A stretch of 64,000 nt of DNA, taken from assembly GCF_004358205.1 (NCBI RefSeq), contig NZ_SMYO01000002.1, positions 434,001-498,000 on the forward strand, given 5' to 3'. This document shows positions 25,014 to 33,416 of this stretch, piece by piece (the first letter of the stretch is position 1; each line of letters begins with the position of its first letter). Under the pieces are notes generated by a model that was given only the letters and a program-made list of their open reading frames with translations, searched no databases and was not told where the DNA came from. Position numbers and translations under genes: made by a program. Source of the stretch: Bacillus salipaludis. Its GTDB lineage: Bacteria; Bacillota; Bacilli; Bacillales_B; DSM-18226.

Positions 25014-26393
25014 ATGAACATTGAAAAACGAAGCATTGAATTTATTCCTGAGAATGAGAGGCATGGCAATGCTAAAAGCTTAATCACAATGTGGTTTAGT
25101 GCAAATATGCAATTAATGACACTTGTTACTGGTGCTCTTGCAGTCACAATGGGTCTAAATCTCTTTTGGAGTGTTGTGGCAATACTTGCGGGAAATGGGA
25201 TAGGCGGTATTTTCATGGCCTCTCATTCAGCACAAGGTCCAAAACTGGGAATTCCGCAAATGATCCAAAGTCGTGCACAATTTGGTGTAAAAGGTGCCGT
25301 CATACCATTGATTGTTGTTATTCTAATGTATATTGGTTTCTTTAGTGCAGTCGCTCTGCTTGGAGCAGAAGGACTTAGTGCAGTAACACCGATACCAATG
25401 AATTGGTCATTAGTAGGACTCAGTGTGATTACGCTGATTTTCGGTATTTTGGGATATGATTTTATTCATTCATTAGAAAAGTACTTAAGTTTTCTCTCAA
25501 CGATTTTATTTGGTATTGCAACGATATTAGTCCTAACAATTGGAGTGCCAGCGGGCAGCTGGTCCATGGGTGATTTTCACTTTGTCCCTTTTATGCTATT
25601 TTTGAGCATCATTGTAACCTGGCAAGTGGGTTTTGGACCATATGTTGCAGATTATTCCCGATATCTTCCTAGCAAAACATCAACTTCAAAGACGTTTTGG
25701 TACACTTATTTTGGAAGTGTAATTGGGGCCGTTTGGATGATGACTCTGGGGGTTCTTTTGACATTGGCTATACCTGATTTCATGAATAATTCTACTTTGC
25801 ACTTTGCTAACATGTTTGGTTCCAATTTCTCTGTGATCGTAGTATTGGCTCTTATTTTAGGAATCGTTGCACTAAATGTGCTGAATATTTATGGGACATT
25901 TATGTCAATCACGACAACACTCGTATCATTTGTTGACCTGCGCATAACGCCAAAGCTCCGAGCATGGCTTCTATTTGTAGCGGCTTTTCTAGGAACTGCA
26001 ATTGCGATCGGAGTACAAAATAATCTGCAGGCATACTATACAGAATTTATGATTTGGCTGGCTTATTTTTTACTTCCATGGAGTTCAATCAACCTAACAG
26101 ATTATTATTTCTTACGTAAAGGTGAGTACAGCGTAAAAGATATCTTTGATGTAAATGGGATATATGGGAAATATAATTGGATCAGTTTAATCGTTTACCT
26201 GTTTGTTGTTATGATTGAGATTCCATTTATGCACACCTCCATGTATAAGGGACCTATCGCAAATGCTTTGGATGGTGCCGATATAACCTGGATTGTAGGG
26301 ATCTTTTTACCTGGAATACTCTATTACTATCCAATGAAACTCAAATTAAATCAAATGAATTTAAAGTTGGTTAAATCGAATATTGAAGGATAA
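25014..26393 (+). CDS. NCS1-family permease (purine/cytosine permease-like)
   Basis: Integral membrane permease of 459 residues in the nucleobase-cation symporter-1 family, which takes up cytosine, purines, hydantoins, allantoin and other small N-heterocycles. About twelve membrane segments are visible. Family marks include ERHGNAKSLITMWFSANMQL before the first segment, NGIGGIFMASHSAQGPKLGIPQMIQSRAQFG after the second, and VTWQVGFGPYVADYSRYLP in the middle; near the end LPWSSINLTDYYFLRKGEYSV is the usual NCS1 cytoplasmic loop. GAGAGGTG precedes the ATG. It is driven by a sigma-54 promoter 300 bp upstream, and a GAAAGCGCTTT cre-like sequence lies at about 24968. A second NCS1 permease follows 350 bp downstream. 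Substrate unknown. Confidence 0.92.
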   Translation: MNIEKRSIEFIPENERHGNAKSLITMWFSANMQLMTLVTGALAVTMGLNLFWSVVAILAGNGIGGIFMASHSAQGPKLGIPQMIQSRAQFGVKGAVIPLIVVILMYIGFFSAVALLGAEGLSAVTPIPMNWSLVGLSVITLIFGILGYDFIHSLEKYLSFLSTILFGIATILVLTIGVPAGSWSMGDFHFVPFMLFLSIIVTWQVGFGPYVADYSRYLPSKTSTSKTFWYTYFGSVIGAVWMMTLGVLLTLAIPDFMNNSTLHFANMFGSNFSVIVVLALILGIVALNVLNIYGTFMSITTTLVSFVDLRITPKLRAWLLFVAAFLGTAIAIGVQNNLQAYYTEFMIWLAYFLLPWSSINLTDYYFLRKGEYSVKDIFDVNGIYGKYNWISLIVYLFVVMIEIPFMHTSMYKGPIANALDGADITWIVGIFLPGILYYYPMKLKLNQMNLKLVKSNIEG

Positions 26394-26538
26394 TTTCTAT
26401 GATTTATCCTTCAATATAATCAATTATCTGAATAATCAAAATAATCTTTTCGGTCAGGAATTACAATTTGAAAATTTTATCCGAAATATGTGATTTAGAT
26501 GAAGGCCCTTACAAATTTCAATTAAGGAGGGATGGAAA

Positions 26539-26748
26539 ATGAATAACATGACTAAGGATGAAATGAAAATAGTAAACGACCATTTCCTTATGGACCAACA
26601 ATTATCAATGGACCTGCAACATATTCTCAATGAAATGTCAGATGAATCTAATCTTGGTTTGGACTTCAATAAGAAGGAATACATTTTCCTTTTTGTTGTT
26701 GGAATAGTGATTCCTGCTTTACTGATGATTGGGGGATGGTTCTTATGA
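26539..26748 (+). CDS. 69-residue single-pass membrane protein coupled to NCS1 permease
   Basis: Small protein of 69 residues with an acidic, soluble N-terminal half (about 1-45, likely helical, with repeated Asp/Glu and Met) and one membrane segment at about 48-67 (IFLFVVGIVIPALLMIGGWFL in the interior). GGAGGG precedes the ATG. Its TGA stop overlaps the ATG of the next NCS1 permease (ATGA), so the two are translated together, and a good GGGGG ribosome site for the permease is inside this gene. I do not recognise the family. The geometry resembles small accessory subunits known for some sodium-solute symporters, which supports, but does not prove, a role in assembling or regulating the permease. 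Confidence 0.75.
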   Translation: MNNMTKDEMKIVNDHFLMDQQLSMDLQHILNEMSDESNLGLDFNKKEYIFLFVVGIVIPALLMIGGWFL

Positions 26749-28166
26749 AAGCAGGAAAAAATATTGAATTATCTATTTCGCAGGAAGTAGCCCAAGGAAG
26801 CTGGCCATTACCGAAAAATAAACGGACTTGGACCTCCTGGGGACTAGCCGGAGTAGCTTTAAGTGCCGGAGTTGCAGCATGGAGCTACTCCATTGGCGGC
26901 TATGTTGCCTATTACCTTAATGCTACAATGGGAACATTGGCAATGATTGCAGGTTGTTTAGTAGGGATGTTTTTTGTTGTTCTTGCAACAGTTCCGGTAA
27001 GTGTTAAATATGGAGTAGAAAATATTGCTTCCAGTAAACCTATTTTTGGTCAAAAAGGATCGGTATTTGCAATTCTTCTGCAGTATGCATCCATTGTTGG
27101 CTGGAATTGCTTATTAATCATTCTATTTGGAAAAGCTGTAAGTGAGGTTCTTTTGGCCACCGGCTTACTTCATTCAACCTCACAACAAATCGTCACAGCC
27201 ATTAGTTCCCTTGTAGCCATTTCTATTAGTTGGATTTCATTACGTGGCGGATCTGCTGCAGTTAAAAATACCTCACTTATTATTAGCCTGCTGGTAGGTT
27301 TAACCGGAATATTAATCATGTATAAATTAATCAGCACAGTTGGAATTACTAAGATTTTTCACGCAAAACCCCTTGCCTCTTCGGGTGACCGCCTATGGGA
27401 TTACACGGCTGGTTTTGAGATCTTAGTTGCGAGTGTTCTGTCGTGGTGGCCTTATATGGGAGGCATTGTTCGAATGGTCCCAAGTTCCGGAAAAACGTTA
27501 TGGCCCACCATGCTTGGAATGGGATTACCAACTGGTGTTATCAGTCTAATCGGCCTCTATTCAGCGCTTGCAACTGGAAACTATGACCCTACTAAATGGT
27601 TTGTAGAAGTCGGTGGAATAGGGTTCGGTATTATTGCATTACTATTTTTAGCATTGGCGAATATAGGAACTGCGATTGTAGGAGCATACACAACTGGAAT
27701 TGGTTTAAGGCAAATAAAATGGATTGAAAAGAAAACGTCCTGGAATCAAACTACCCTAATTGTTCTATTACCTGTCGCGATTATATGTGTATTTTTTGCC
27801 GACCAATTTTTAAATTCAATTCCTTCGTTCCTTGCATTTCTTGGAGTTGTATTTGCTCCAATAATTGGAATTCAAATCACAGATTACTTTCTTTTAAGAA
27901 AACAAAGAATTTCTCTAAATCAGTTATATATGAATGGAAAGGAATCTAAATATTATTTTTGGAAAGGAGTTAATGTTGCAGCATTTATTTCGTGTATAAT
28001 CGGATTTTTTGCATATATTTATTTACTTGACCCCATCACCTATAAATCTGCATCTTTCTTTAAATATACCAGTGCATCAATTCCAGTGATCATATTATCT
28101 GGACTTTGTTACTTCCTTCTAACTAAAATCATTGTGATACCTTCTAAAAAAGGTGATTACCTATAG
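26745..28166 (+). CDS. Second NCS1-family permease
   Basis: Membrane permease of 473 residues, start ATG 26745 overlapping the stop of the small membrane protein. About twelve membrane segments are visible. The N-terminal region PKNKRTWTSWGLAGVALSAGVAAWSY and the central LSWWPYMGGIVRMVPSSGKTLWPTMLGMG correspond to conserved NCS1 regions, and QITDYFLLRKQRISLNQLY is the loop before the last segments. It is only distantly similar to the first permease. The two may carry different but related compounds, such as substrate and product. A terminator follows 120 bp after its stop. Substrate unknown. Confidence 0.9.
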   Translation: MKAGKNIELSISQEVAQGSWPLPKNKRTWTSWGLAGVALSAGVAAWSYSIGGYVAYYLNATMGTLAMIAGCLVGMFFVVLATVPVSVKYGVENIASSKPIFGQKGSVFAILLQYASIVGWNCLLIILFGKAVSEVLLATGLLHSTSQQIVTAISSLVAISISWISLRGGSAAVKNTSLIISLLVGLTGILIMYKLISTVGITKIFHAKPLASSGDRLWDYTAGFEILVASVLSWWPYMGGIVRMVPSSGKTLWPTMLGMGLPTGVISLIGLYSALATGNYDPTKWFVEVGGIGFGIIALLFLALANIGTAIVGAYTTGIGLRQIKWIEKKTSWNQTTLIVLLPVAIICVFFADQFLNSIPSFLAFLGVVFAPIIGIQITDYFLLRKQRISLNQLYMNGKESKYYFWKGVNVAAFISCIIGFFAYIYLLDPITYKSASFFKYTSASIPVIILSGLCYFLLTKIIVIPSKKGDYL

Positions 28167-28284
28167 GGTGGAAAAAGCACTGTTTCACGGTTGAAATTCC
28201 GAAATCCTATCATTAATAAATTAATCTAAGAAAGATATCTTAAAAAATCTCTAAAAGTTCACTGTAAATATAGCCTATATAAAT

Positions 28285-28325
28285 AAAGCCAGAGAGCTCC
28301 ATTCTAAAACTCTCTGGCTTTATTT
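28285..28325 (+). terminator. Terminator after the NCS1 permeases
   Basis: AAAGCCAGAGAG (28285-28296) is complementary to CTCTCTGGCTTT (28310-28321) and is followed by TATTTTT. It separates the permease unit from the convergent minus-strand gene ending at 28348 and may serve both. Confidence 0.88.
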
Positions 28326-28347
28326 TTCTTTGATTAGCAGAAATGAA

Positions 28348-28944
28348 TTAAAACTCTTTCCCTAGATCATAGGCTTGTTGAAGGATATTTTGATAGAATA
28401 CATGGGCAGAATCGATTCCATCTTCATGGATTCCTTCACCGAAGGTATTATAGATGATCTTTACCTCGGAATCTGCAATACCACAATAACCCGCTATCCC
28501 GATGTTTAGATGATGTTCTAGTAATTTATCATATTTCCTTTTTTTAAAGCTGCTTTCTGATTCACCTGCTAAGGCAATCCATAATATTTTGTTCTGCTCC
28601 ATTTTTCGTCCTCCACCATAAGCAAAGCCATGGTTCCAAACCCTATCAATCCAACCTTTTGTGATAGCAGGTAAATTATACCACCACACTGGGAAAATAA
28701 TAGATATTGCATCATTACGCCTCAATCTATTCATTTCATGTTCCACAGCGACAGAGTATTGTTTATTAGGATCGTTCCAGTCAGGCTCATCCGCTTGAAA
28801 TAATCGCGGATCGAAATTTTCCCGATACAAATCCAAAACCTCGGGATTGTGGCCGGCATTTACGAGGCCTTCATTAAATGATCTTGCAACAGCAAAAGTA
28901 AGTGAATCTTCTCGCGGGTGACTTAAGACTGATAATACATTCAT
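28348..28944 (-). CDS. NAD(P)H-dependent flavodoxin-like oxidoreductase (MdaB/KefF type)
   Basis: Flavoprotein of 198 residues in the NAD(P)H:quinone oxidoreductase family with a flavodoxin-like fold. The flavin phosphate loop is SHPREDSLTFAVARSFNEGL at the N-terminus, and the isoalloxazine-contacting loop is FPVWWYNLPAITKGWIDRVW near residue 80-100, followed by GFAYGGGRKM. Such enzymes reduce quinones or similar electrophiles by two electrons. Start: ATG 28944 (MNVLSVLSHPRED) fits the family; an upstream TTG at 28965 would overlap the previous gene. Its start lies two bases after the stop of the cupin gene on the same strand, so the pair is an operon. Confidence 0.88.
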   Translation of the reverse strand: MNVLSVLSHPREDSLTFAVARSFNEGLVNAGHNPEVLDLYRENFDPRLFQADEPDWNDPNKQYSVAVEHEMNRLRRNDAISIIFPVWWYNLPAITKGWIDRVWNHGFAYGGGRKMEQNKILWIALAGESESSFKKRKYDKLLEHHLNIGIAGYCGIADSEVKIIYNTFGEGIHEDGIDSAHVFYQNILQQAYDLGKEF

Positions 28945-28946
28945 CG

Positions 28947-29297
28947 TTAGTTGATTTCTCTCCAATTTATAGGATATAAAGAGTATAAAAATCTCACCTC
29001 ACTATCTGTTCCATATGTGACTTTTGCGCCTTCATTTAAAAAATATAAGTCGCCCTCTTTTGCCTCCATTTTGCGATCACCTTCAATGATAAACATTTCA
29101 CCAGAAATCACATAGACCACTTCATCGTATTTCAATTCCCAATCAATTGTAGCTTTCTTTAGATGTTTAAATCCACTTCCAATGGTTGTAGATAGCCCGG
29201 ATAGATTTCTTGAGAAGATGGCTAAATCGCCTTGAGCACCTGGTACATTTTCAAATTCGGTTTCATTTCCTTTTAATAAACTAACTAATTTCTTCAT
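28947..29297 (-). CDS. EutQ-like cupin domain protein
   Basis: Single-domain cupin of 116 residues. Cupin motif 1 is ATIDWELKYDEVVYVISGEMFIIEGD in interior positions about 50-75 and motif 2 is KEGDLYFLNEGAKVTYGT at about 80-97; D-E-V-V-Y-V-I-S-G-E is typical of the EutQ-like group. The usual metal-binding His pair is largely lacking, as in EutQ. TTAGGAGAAATC lies upstream of the ATG at 29297. It is the first gene of a two-gene unit with the flavodoxin-like oxidoreductase. No other ethanolamine-use genes are nearby, so the name indicates fold, not pathway. Confidence 0.82.
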   Translation of the reverse strand: MKKLVSLLKGNETEFENVPGAQGDLAIFSRNLSGLSTTIGSGFKHLKKATIDWELKYDEVVYVISGEMFIIEGDRKMEAKEGDLYFLNEGAKVTYGTDSEVRFLYSLYPINWREIN

Positions 29298-29421
29298 TTG
29301 ACTGATTTCTCCTTTACATCATGATTTATTTTACACCTTATTTAAATGCAAAATATATGCCAACTTTTAATAGAAAGGAGTTTCAACTTATTGTAAGAAT
29401 GGGTATTATTTTTAAAAAAAT

Positions 29422-29498
29422 GGCTCTGTTAATCTTGGTTGTTGATTTCCGCTCCAATCAACTTTGTTTAAAAGTCAACAATGTTCTATAACACAGCC
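29422..29498 (-). mobile_element. MITE-like element, short copy 1
   Basis: Ends GGCTCTGTTAA and TAACACAGCC are imperfect terminal inverted repeats, and the 8-bp sequence AAAAAAAT flanks the element on both sides (29414-29421 and 29499-29506). The interior GTTGATTTCCG...CCAATCAAC and GTCAACAATGTTCT matches, in reverse orientation, the ends of the longer copy at 58770-58951. It has no coding capacity. Confidence 0.8.
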
Positions 29499-29510
29499 AA
29501 AAAAATAGAA

Positions 29511-29555
29511 GTTCGAATCTAAATTGTTTCATCTTGATGCAGTTTAGGTTCGAAT
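29511..29555 (+). promoter_or_regulatory. Inverted repeat upstream of sigma-54 promoter
   Basis: TTCGAATCTAAATTG and CATC pair with GATG and CAGTTTAGGTTCGAA, an imperfect palindrome centred near 29534. Its centre is about 67 bp before the -24 element at 29603, a usual enhancer distance. The outer TTCGAA and inner CATC/GATG parts recur in the hairpin at 39905-39946, also upstream of a sigma-54 promoter. Confidence 0.45.
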
Positions 29556-29600
29556 AATCCCTTTTGTGATGTTTTTCTTTGTAAAAAAGATGAAAATTTG

Positions 29601-29617
29601 TTGGCATGTTAGTTGCA
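29601..29617 (+). promoter_or_regulatory. Sigma-54 promoter of the DUF3055-like gene
   Basis: TTGGCATGTTAGTTGCA matches the -24/-12 consensus with GG and GC 12 bp apart. The start codon of the following gene is 60 bp downstream. Confidence 0.8.
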
Positions 29618-29675
29618 TATATTTTGTATAAGTTTTTGTTTTGCCATAATCCAATTTTGGAAGGGGATCCGTTTT

Positions 29676-29966
29676 ATGTTATTAGAAAATCTTTTAGAGG
29701 AAACAGCCAATCATTTAATTCGCTATTATTGTCTCGCATCAACGAATCATAGATATGATCTTGTTTTTATGCATTCAGAAATGTACTTCGGGAAAGCAAT
29801 GGCTATTTCCATTCAAAATGGGCAAATGGTCATGTTAAATTATAATGACATTTCCGATGAAGATTACTGGGCGCGTAAGCTTGATATTAAAGAAGAAGAC
29901 ATTGAGGAGTTTCGAAACTTACTATCTTTGGTTTTAGATAAGAATCAATTACTAGAAAAATTTTAA
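29676..29966 (+). CDS. DUF3055/SAV0927-like small protein
   Basis: Soluble protein of 96 residues from ATG 29676, chosen because GGAAGGGG lies upstream; a longer frame from 29613 overlaps the promoter. The pattern RYDLVFMHSEMYFGKAMAISIQNGQMVMLNYND resembles the DUF3055 (SAV0927) family, whose role is unknown. The rest is acidic and helical (DIKEEDIEEFRNLLSLVLDK). It has its own sigma-54 promoter and is followed by a terminator, so it is a one-gene transcript inside the sigma-54 region. Why such a gene should be sigma-54-dependent is not clear. The family call rests on pattern memory only. Confidence 0.7.
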   Translation: MLLENLLEETANHLIRYYCLASTNHRYDLVFMHSEMYFGKAMAISIQNGQMVMLNYNDISDEDYWARKLDIKEEDIEEFRNLLSLVLDKNQLLEKF

Positions 29967-30080
29967 CTACTTAAAAAAGATTTATTTAATCTCCTTCAAG
30001 GAGCTGAAAAAGAGAATTTCTTTTGATAGTCTCTTATGTCAACCTGGTAGGGGAATTTTATGGTCAAAAAACATTCTGAA

Positions 30081-30133
30081 AAAAATCGAACACAAAAAGA
30101 CTCAATACGATTCTTTTTGTGTTCGATTTTTTT
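30081..30133 (+). terminator. Terminator between DUF3055-like gene and ETF operon
   Basis: AAAAATCGAACACAAAAAGA pairs with TTCTTTTTGTGTTCGATTTTT over about 19 bp with a 10-base loop, then T residues. Its outer part TCGAAC/GTTCGA resembles the palindromes at 29511 and 39905, so it might also serve as an enhancer site. Confidence 0.85.
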
Positions 30134-30239
30134 GTTGAAACTTCCCACAAAATTCTTTTTTAATGGTTTTTTGATGCGTTTTTGCCTCAATGACAAATTT
30201 GTTTGATTAGAAGTTGTTTTATCTAAAGCTGATATTTTG

Positions 30240-30256
30240 TTGGCATATTTTTTGCA
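30240..30256 (+). promoter_or_regulatory. Sigma-54 promoter of the ETF/dehydrogenase operon
   Basis: TTGGCATATTTTTTGCA carries GG and GC 12 bp apart, matching the sigma-54 consensus. It is 28 bp before the start codon of the first gene. A GATGC half-site lies at 30173, about 69 bp upstream of the -24 box. Confidence 0.82.
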
Positions 30257-30284
30257 AGTATATGTGTAAGAGGTGAGGCAGTTT

Positions 30285-31301
30285 ATGAATCATATCATTT
30301 GTTATGTACCAATTCAGAGTGGAAAGGTGATAAATGAAAAAACATGGGGGCTTTATCATTTTGCCAAAAAAATTGCACAACTAGAACATTCCCGTTTCCT
30401 GGCGATCGTAGTACATTCTGGACTAGAAGAAAAAACATTATTAGAACTTCCCTTTGACGAAGTTTATCATGTAAAGCTTGAGGAAGAACAATGGCACCTT
30501 GTGGAAGCTCATATTCAAGCATTTGAAAGAATTTACCAAGAATTATCCGCGATTCAGGGAATGTGTTTATTCTCATCTGGTTATCTCTATCACGATATTG
30601 CTACAAGTCTATCTGATAAACATAAATCAGATATTAGTATAAAGGTCTTAGAAGTTAAACAGATTGGCGATGGCCCAAAAAACTATATGGTTAGGAGAAG
30701 CTTATACAACGAGAAAATCCAAGAATGGATTACATTAAGTCCAGAAATAAACTTCCAATATGTCACAATCGATCAAGCAATCTTATACGGTGAAAAGGAA
30801 AATGGTCAAAGACCAAGACTAAAAGGTATCCATTTTAAGTTTGAAAATGATCGTAAAATCAAATTTGTTAAATCGTCGAAAATGTCACTAGAAGAACTTA
30901 AAATTACAGAAGCCCGTTGTGTCATTGGGATTGGAAGAGGGGTAAGCGGTTGTAACCAGGAGGAACTTAATCTGATTATGAAACTGGCAGAAATTCTGAA
31001 CGCACCTATAGGGGGAAGTAAAGTGGCGGATGAATTGGGGTTAATTCCTAGGGAAAATAGAATTGGCGCAAGTGGAAGCAATATAGAGGCTGACATTTAT
31101 ATCGCAATCGGAATTTCGGGCTCAACACAACATCTTGAAGGAATAAGAGGAGTTAAAAATGTAATCGCGATAAATGATGATGCCTCAGCTCCAATTTTCA
31201 ATCGCTGTGACATCGGAATCGTAGGGGATTTCAGAGAAGGGGTTAAAATGCTTGTTGAATCTTTTGAAATGGAAAGGCGGTATCAGGAAGCATATGCTTA
31301 A
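30285..31301 (+). CDS. Electron transfer flavoprotein, alpha subunit
   Basis: FAD-binding subunit of an electron transfer flavoprotein, 338 residues from ATG 30285 (RBS AGAGGTGAGG). The N-terminal half is the ETF fold; the C-terminal FAD domain (about 215-330) contains GIGRGVSGCNQEELNLIMKLAE, PIGGSKVADELGLIP, ENRIGASG and YIAIGISGSTQHLEGIRG, then NDDASAPIFNRCDIGIVGDF, all hallmark segments. ETF takes electrons from flavin dehydrogenases and passes them to a membrane acceptor. It overlaps the beta subunit gene by eight bases. This pair is clearly not the housekeeping fatty-acid ETF by context; it is joined to Fe-S and OYE-type dehydrogenase genes under a sigma-54 promoter. Confidence 0.93.
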   Translation: MNHIICYVPIQSGKVINEKTWGLYHFAKKIAQLEHSRFLAIVVHSGLEEKTLLELPFDEVYHVKLEEEQWHLVEAHIQAFERIYQELSAIQGMCLFSSGYLYHDIATSLSDKHKSDISIKVLEVKQIGDGPKNYMVRRSLYNEKIQEWITLSPEINFQYVTIDQAILYGEKENGQRPRLKGIHFKFENDRKIKFVKSSKMSLEELKITEARCVIGIGRGVSGCNQEELNLIMKLAEILNAPIGGSKVADELGLIPRENRIGASGSNIEADIYIAIGISGSTQHLEGIRGVKNVIAINDDASAPIFNRCDIGIVGDFREGVKMLVESFEMERRYQEAYA

Positions 31302-32136
31302 TTTCGTAGTTCTTGTAAGATCTGTGTTTGATTCCATATCAATCAAGTGGGATTATCAAAATCAAAAACTTAAGTATTTGTCTGATAACTTTAATAAACA
31401 AGATTTACATGCACTGCAATGGGCATGTAATTACAAGGAGAAACAACCTGCACATATTACCGTGTTATTAATGGTAGAAGAAGGAAGAGAAGTCTCCTTG
31501 CACCGTATTAAAAAATTCCCAATCGATGTCTGCAAAGTTGTTCATGTTCCTGAAGGTGATCAACATTCAACGGATATGGCTCCATACATTTATGAAGAGC
31601 TAAAAGAGAGTCACTATGATGTAATTCTTTGCGGTTCAGAAAGTGAAGACATGCAAAGAGGTACAACTCCCATCCTTTTAGCTAGATATTTAAATATACC
31701 TTACATTTCCAGGGTGTATTCAATTGATTCCGAACTCGGTGATGATACATGGGGTGTTCAATGTAAGGAAGGCAGGAGTACACTGCATACTTTCACTATC
31801 AAACTCCCAGCCCTAATCGGTGTGGAGCGATCGGTCACACCATTAAGGTACATATCTCGAATCCATGGGAATAAATCAGTTGAAATCATAACCAAGAGGG
31901 CAGGTCCGATTCAAAGTGCAACGGTTAAAAATAAACGGATAAAAATTTCAGAGAAACAACCGGTGATCCGCTATCTTGAAGTTCCTACGGATTTTTTAGC
32001 CCAACATCGGATGTTGAGTGTCGCAGGGATTACAAAAAATCAAAATGAAAAAAGTTCAGCGAAGACTAAAAGTGTTCCTACTCCTGAGCATATTCATTTT
32101 ATTGCTAGAAAAGTAGAACAATGGTTGAAAGAGTAG
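31294..32136 (+). CDS. Electron transfer flavoprotein, beta subunit
   Basis: Beta subunit of the ETF, 280 residues from ATG 31294, overlapping the alpha gene; AGGAAG precedes it. Unusually, the alpha gene comes first. ETF-beta features include a start NFVVLVRSVFDS, the central SLHRIKKFPIDVCKVVHV, and DVILCGSESEDMQRGTTPILLARYLNIPYIS, which corresponds to the family's AMP/FAD-binding signature region. The C-terminal tail (about 220-280) is Lys-rich and extends slightly beyond housekeeping ETF-beta. The next gene starts 12 bp after the stop. Function in electron transfer from the downstream dehydrogenase is inferred from gene order. Confidence 0.9.
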   Translation: MLNFVVLVRSVFDSISIKWDYQNQKLKYLSDNFNKQDLHALQWACNYKEKQPAHITVLLMVEEGREVSLHRIKKFPIDVCKVVHVPEGDQHSTDMAPYIYEELKESHYDVILCGSESEDMQRGTTPILLARYLNIPYISRVYSIDSELGDDTWGVQCKEGRSTLHTFTIKLPALIGVERSVTPLRYISRIHGNKSVEIITKRAGPIQSATVKNKRIKISEKQPVIRYLEVPTDFLAQHRMLSVAGITKNQNEKSSAKTKSVPTPEHIHFIARKVEQWLKE

Positions 32137-32147
32137 GTGGGGAATCA

Positions 32148-33416
32148 ATGGTTGCAAGACACACTTTTTGGAACATTTCTTCAGGATTAAAAATTTCACT
32201 ATATGTTTTTGCTTCGTTCGCTATTTGTATTTTTCTATACGGCTTTTACCGCCGCTATCGATTGTGGAAACAGGGGAGAAAGGTGAAGGTAAAGTGGGAA
32301 GATGTAAGAGATAATATAAAAATTTTTCTTACTATGACTGTCAAACAGGAAAAAATTAAACGGGATAAGTTTTTTGGACTCATGCATCGATTTACGAGTT
32401 ATGGATTCGTTATTTTGTTTATTGGTACCTGCTTAGTAGTGGTTGATTATGATTTCCACATTCCGATCTTACGAGGGAACTTCTATCTTTTTTATGAACT
32501 TTTTTTGGATGTATTTGGTGTACTTTTCATTGCTGGTTTGTTGATGGCCATTTGGATTCGTTCAAAGAAGAAGAGACCCCGTCTTAAAAATGGTTTTGCC
32601 GATAATGCATTTTTGTGGCTGCTCGTTTTTATCGGAATTGGGGGCTTTATGGTTGAAGGCATTAGAATTGCAGAGACCAAGGTTGAATATGGGGGGTGGT
32701 CCCCTGTTGGATATGCTCTGGCTAAACTGTTCCAAAACAATCAGGGATTATCGGGATTATATGGAGTATTTTGGTTCTCTCATGCATTACTCGCTTTTTT
32801 ATTAATTGCACTAATACCTTATACAAAACTATTCCATATCATCATGGCTCCAATCAATATCTTTTTTCAACCAATCCACCGTACAGGAATGTTGAGAAAT
32901 CCTGAATATGAGATGAAAAAAACAGGACAAATCGTTACAGACCTAAATAATATTCAAAGCGTTACCAAAATTAAAGACTTTACTACCTGGCAATTGTTAA
33001 GTACCGATGCTTGCACAGAATGCGGGCGTTGTGATTCTCAGTGCCCAGCAAATATAAGTGGCAAGCCACTATCTCCAAGATCGATCGTACTAAAGATTCG
33101 AGATAATATGGCAAAAGAAAGAGAAGTTGCTTCCTTTATCTCTGCTGAAGAGTTGCAGTCCTGTACGACCTGTAGTGCCTGTGTGGAAGCTTGTCCGGTT
33201 GCAATTAATCATGTTGATCTCATTATGTCAATGAGAAGAGGGTTAATTAGCGAGTCTGTTATGGGGAAACAGGTTGAGAATATGCTTTTAAATGTTGAGG
33301 AACAGCAAAACATCTGGGGAAAACCTTGGTCTGAAAGAAGTCGATGGAGCGAGGGGCTGCAAGTTCCGCAGTTAGATAGAGAAGATAACGAAGTGATACA
33401 GGAGGAGATTATCTAA
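32148..33416 (+). CDS. Membrane 4Fe-4S dicluster protein (HdrF/DgcB-like, N-terminal part)
   Basis: Membrane iron-sulfur electron carrier of 422 residues from ATG 32148 (RBS GGTGGGG). Five membrane segments (about 12-32, 86-106, 118-140, 156-176, 205-230) form a NarI-like domain, followed by two 4Fe-4S motifs, CTECGRCDSQCP and CTTCSACVEACP, at about 287-298 and 337-348. This is the front half of the large DgcB/heterodisulfide-reductase-like proteins that pass electrons between ETF and the quinone pool; the back half is the next gene, whose ATG shares the final A of this gene's TAA (TAATG). So the function is probably a split ETF:quinone-type oxidoreductase. Partner identity is inferred. Confidence 0.88.
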   Translation: MVARHTFWNISSGLKISLYVFASFAICIFLYGFYRRYRLWKQGRKVKVKWEDVRDNIKIFLTMTVKQEKIKRDKFFGLMHRFTSYGFVILFIGTCLVVVDYDFHIPILRGNFYLFYELFLDVFGVLFIAGLLMAIWIRSKKKRPRLKNGFADNAFLWLLVFIGIGGFMVEGIRIAETKVEYGGWSPVGYALAKLFQNNQGLSGLYGVFWFSHALLAFLLIALIPYTKLFHIIMAPINIFFQPIHRTGMLRNPEYEMKKTGQIVTDLNNIQSVTKIKDFTTWQLLSTDACTECGRCDSQCPANISGKPLSPRSIVLKIRDNMAKEREVASFISAEELQSCTTCSACVEACPVAINHVDLIMSMRRGLISESVMGKQVENMLLNVEEQQNIWGKPWSERSRWSEGLQVPQLDREDNEVIQEEII

